Shown here: positions 61,333-63,672 of the stretch, piece by piece
How positions within the stretch are numbered: position 1 is the stretch's first letter
Layout of the letters: each line of letters starts with the position of its first letter
Source of the DNA: Methanothrix harundinacea
Lineage (GTDB): Archaea; Halobacteriota; Methanosarcinia; Methanotrichales; Methanotrichaceae
Direction of reading: 5' to 3'
NCBI GenBank assembly: GCA_001509375.1
Contig: LGFT01000002.1
Location: forward strand, 1 to 63,672
Length of the DNA: 63,672 bases
Position numbers and translations under genes: made by a program
Notes under the pieces: generated by a model
Database searches by the model: none
What the model saw: the letters and a program-made list of their open reading frames with translations, nothing else
Told to the model about the DNA's origin: nothing

Positions 61333-62496
61333 TTATTCCGTCTCAGTCATCGCTTCTTGCTGCGGTTCCTTTTCGTCCGACATCTCCTCACCGCCCGACC
61401 AATCGACGGACTCTCCTCCAGCCTGTACAGCTACGCCCGACGATTCAGTCTCCTCTTTTTGTACCTGGTAGACCCCCACCACTACCCCCATCAGGGCGGG
61501 GGCGAGGAAGAACCCGCCAATACCTGCCACCAATACCCCCCCAACGAAGGAGAGGATCACGAGCAACGGATGGATTGTTGACTTTGTGGAGACTATGTAG
61601 GGCCTGATGATCAGGTCTGATGGCAGGTAAATCAGGGCCGTTGAGATGGCGAAGAATAGGAGGGCGTCGAAGAGTCCCATCTCGAAGTACCTGTAGATGG
61701 TTATGGGAACTATCACAAGCCAGGAGGAGAGGACCGGTATCATCCCCGAGATAAAAACGATGCTGGCTAGGGCGAAGGGCCTGGGTATGCCGAAGGCGTA
61801 AAAGACCATAGCTGAGATGAGGCCGCTAACGATGGCGGTATAGATGGCGCCGATAAATATGCCGGAGAGGATGCTGTCGATTCGAGCGCTGTACTTCTTG
61901 TAGATCGAGATGTTCTCAGAGGGGAGGATCATCATGACCCCCCTCGCCAGCCTTCCTCCGTCCATGAGGAGGAAGTAGCAGACGTATATCGAGGCTACGA
62001 GGTTGAGGGCCGTGAGGACCAGGGACATGCCGTAAGAGAAGACTGGAAGGCTCGAGAGGACCCGGGCCAGTATCTCTATCATCGTCTTCAGGCTCCCCGT
62101 CAGATCTTCGTAGATGACAGGAGGAATCTCTCTGATCTCAGGAAGTATCTTGTAGTTTTCAAGGGGCAGTTCGAAGCTACGGATGAACGTTCCCGTCCTC
62201 CGGATTATCTCTCCCTGGTTCTCCACAAACCAGTTGAGCTGGGATACCACCTCGACCCCGCCGAGGCCGAGGATAAGGGCGATGGGAAAGATGATGGCCA
62301 CGGTCGCCACCATTGAGCCGAGACGTCTGCGCTGTCCGAATTTGTCTCTTATCGGCCTGCCCACGTAGGCGAGGACGACCCCTAGGACAATCCCGTCCAT
62401 GAGAGGAAAGAGGAAGTAGGAGATGAGGATCAGAATGAAGAGTAAGGGCAGGAGGATCCAGGCGTTCTCGACGAGCTGGCATCGGAGATCTTTCAT
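61333..62496 (-). CDS. AI-2E transporter (PerM/TqsA) family membrane protein
   Basis: The 387-residue membrane protein has about eight hydrophobic helices, with the family segments LPLLFILILISYFLFPLMDGIVLGVVLAYV and LASIVFISGMIPVLSSWLVIVPITIY, and LVILSFVGGVLVAGIGGFFLAPALMGV near the end. Family members export signalling molecules or act as Na+/H+ antiporters; the role here is unknown. The C-terminal tail is acidic. ATG 62496 is preferred to a TTG one codon earlier. Confidence 0.9.
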   Translation of the reverse strand: MKDLRCQLVENAWILLPLLFILILISYFLFPLMDGIVLGVVLAYVGRPIRDKFGQRRRLGSMVATVAIIFPIALILGLGGVEVVSQLNWFVENQGEIIRRTGTFIRSFELPLENYKILPEIREIPPVIYEDLTGSLKTMIEILARVLSSLPVFSYGMSLVLTALNLVASIYVCYFLLMDGGRLARGVMMILPSENISIYKKYSARIDSILSGIFIGAIYTAIVSGLISAMVFYAFGIPRPFALASIVFISGMIPVLSSWLVIVPITIYRYFEMGLFDALLFFAISTALIYLPSDLIIRPYIVSTKSTIHPLLVILSFVGGVLVAGIGGFFLAPALMGVVVGVYQVQKEETESSGVAVQAGGESVDWSGGEEMSDEKEPQQEAMTETE

Positions 62497-62608
62497 CAAA
62501 TAATCTGCCCCAGGCCTGACTGGACTGCCAATCGATAAATAACTTTGCGGAGGGGAGGAACAAACCCACCACCTCTCCCCCGGTCAGCTCCCAGGTCCAG
62601 AGCTGCCT

Positions 62609-63658
62609 TCAGGCCCGGCCCGGCTTCGGCAGCTCCACCGTCATGAGGACCCGGTCCGACCCCTCGACGATCTCCTCCTGGGTTACCCCCCGGAGGCTGG
62701 CCGCGAGGATAGCGCCCCCGGCGCCGACTCCCTCTTTGGCGCTCCCGCGGGCGTAGCAGCTGAGAGCCGGTATCTTGGACCTTTCTAGCCCTGGGTCCGC
62801 CATATACCACCTCCGCCCCAGCTCCTCCACCGTCTCTACGAAGCTCGCGTTTCGATCCTCCACGATGTACTTGGTGGTGGCGATGGAGACGTCACCGCCC
62901 AGACCCAGTGCGTCGGCGGCGCAGAGGACTGCGGCCATCTGGGTCCCACCCGCCAGGACCACCTTTGTCTCCGAGAGGCCCTTAAGCAGCCCCAGAACGG
63001 CGGGGATCATGGGGTCGCCAAGCTCCCGAAGGGCCCGGAGCGGATCCGGCCTCATGGACCCGAAGGAGGCGCCGCACCGCTCCATGGCGGTGTCGACGAT
63101 CTCCTGCTTTTTGGCCATGGGATGATCCAGAAGGCTGCTGGAGACCCTGCCGGGATATCCCAGGGCCTGCATGACGGCCATGGCGGTCGTCGTCCCTCCC
63201 GCAATCGACTCTCCTATGAATATGCAGTCGGAAAATGCGGCGAGCTTCTTTCCCAATAAGGCAGACCTGTCCATAATGTCGGCGGCGTCAGGTACGGCGG
63301 TAGAGAACCTGATGTCGCTTCCGGCCGAGCCGTTCATGTCGACATAAGGCACCGCAGGCTTTCGTCGCAGGCCGCTGGTCACAAAGAGGGAGGGGATCCC
63401 CGAGAGGCTGAGTGCGGCCTTGGTCACTACCGCCGGGGTCGTCGCCCCCTCCGGGGACTCCGGGACCTCGGGTATCGTCACGATCTTGTGCAGCTCCACC
63501 AGCTCCGCGTCGGCGCTGGGGGTGTAGTCGGTGAGGTCCGGCGATGCCCCCGCGGCGCTCAAGCCGGGGATCTTCCCGGTGTCGGTGTTGGAGAGGACGC
63601 AGAGGAAGAGGGGCCGCTCTGGCTGGTAATCAAAGTGAGGGTGGATCCAGTCTTGCAT
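62609..63658 (-). CDS. cobT: Archaeal CobT-like nicotinate-nucleotide phosphoribosyltransferase
   Basis: This archaeal CobT family makes alpha-ribazole-type nucleotides for the lower ligand of cobamides, which methanogens need for MtrA and methyltransferases. The 349 residues show FLCVLSNTDTGKIPGLSAAGA, VVTKAALSLSGIPSLFVTSGLRRKP, FIGESIAGGTTTAMAVMQALGY and VLAGGTQMAAVLCAADALG. ATG 63658 lies in the context TTGATCATG. The gene is complete, and its promoter is at or beyond the window edge. The corrinoid-binding MtrA homologue at 22315 is a possible user of its product. Confidence 0.93.
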   Translation of the reverse strand: MQDWIHPHFDYQPERPLFLCVLSNTDTGKIPGLSAAGASPDLTDYTPSADAELVELHKIVTIPEVPESPEGATTPAVVTKAALSLSGIPSLFVTSGLRRKPAVPYVDMNGSAGSDIRFSTAVPDAADIMDRSALLGKKLAAFSDCIFIGESIAGGTTTAMAVMQALGYPGRVSSSLLDHPMAKKQEIVDTAMERCGASFGSMRPDPLRALRELGDPMIPAVLGLLKGLSETKVVLAGGTQMAAVLCAADALGLGGDVSIATTKYIVEDRNASFVETVEELGRRWYMADPGLERSKIPALSCYARGSAKEGVGAGGAILAASLRGVTQEEIVEGSDRVLMTVELPKPGRA

Positions 63659-63672
63659 GATCAATATGGTGT

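Overview
The window looks like chromosomal DNA of a GC-rich methanogenic archaeon, most likely an acetate-using Methanothrix (Methanosaeta) relative. The evidence is archaeal information-processing genes throughout (Rpo3 with ferredoxin domain, RpoF, TFS, PCNA, PriS/PriL, GINS, aIF2 alpha, PAN, L44e, S27e, L21e), methanogen-only genes (YcaO/TfuA for McrA thioamidation, an MtrA homologue, DUF1890, DUF1894, DUF1699), a full-length AMP-forming acetyl-CoA synthetase, and TATA boxes with short or absent leaders. Several start codons are TTG or GTG, and one ribosomal protein gene appears to start with CTG.

Layout. 1-3.8 kb is a lower-GC, loosely packed stretch: a decayed family B DNA polymerase of PolB2 type, DUF1699, a HEAT-repeat protein, a small secreted protein and tRNA-Leu(GAG). 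3.8-7.5 kb (minus strand) is the archaeal alpha operon (S13-S4-S11-Rpo3) plus aroA; the S13 leader can fold over its ribosome binding site. 7.5-11.6 kb (minus) holds KsgA, DUF655, RpoF, L21e, Pus10 and TrmY. 11.7-22 kb holds a secreted protein, a PAC2 protein, a DUF89/HDAC-family pair, AMP phosphorylase, an aMBF1-Sua5-nucleotidyltransferase-HExxH operon, PAN, the CTP-dependent riboflavin kinase and a TPR protein. 22.3-25 kb holds an unanchored MtrA homologue, a winged-helix protein and a KaiC/GvpD-like ATPase.

25-29.5 kb (minus) is an eight-gene operon: YcaO, TfuA, a MoaD/ThiS-like carrier, a MoeB-type E1, DUF1890, DUF1894, a second MoaD and MoaE. It joins the McrA thioglycine machinery to an E1/carrier sulfur relay and two uncharacterised methanogen families. 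29.5-33.3 kb holds a permease, a secreted 5'-nucleotidase-family protein and TrmO. 33.7-37.5 kb is a tightly overlapping three-gene module (MoxR-like AAA+ ATPase, GXGXG beta-helix protein, VWA/MIDAS protein) that ends 3 nt before tRNA-His(GUG). This module and the YcaO operon are the best candidates for undescribed biology here.

37.8-46 kb holds a lamin-tail secreted protein, a TPR protein, a voltage-gated K+ channel facing a nitrilase, then PriS-GINS-L44e-S27e-aIF2alpha-Nop10-PAC2-TldE. 46-53.6 kb holds Prs, a hotdog thioesterase, AroC, a MoeA fused to a substrate-binding-like domain, and a multi-PAS histidine kinase. 53.5-57.6 kb holds GNAT, PriL, PCNA and TFS (minus), an ACT-domain protein, a glutaredoxin-like protein and a Cys-rich protein. 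The end holds acs, with a long structured leader and a hairpin/U-run terminator, then MtaB, an AI-2E-family permease and the archaeal CobT. Three steps of tRNA A37 hypermodification (Sua5, TrmO, MtaB) and two of tRNA position 54 (Pus10, TrmY) are encoded in the window. No rRNA, CRISPR array or intact insertion sequence was seen.
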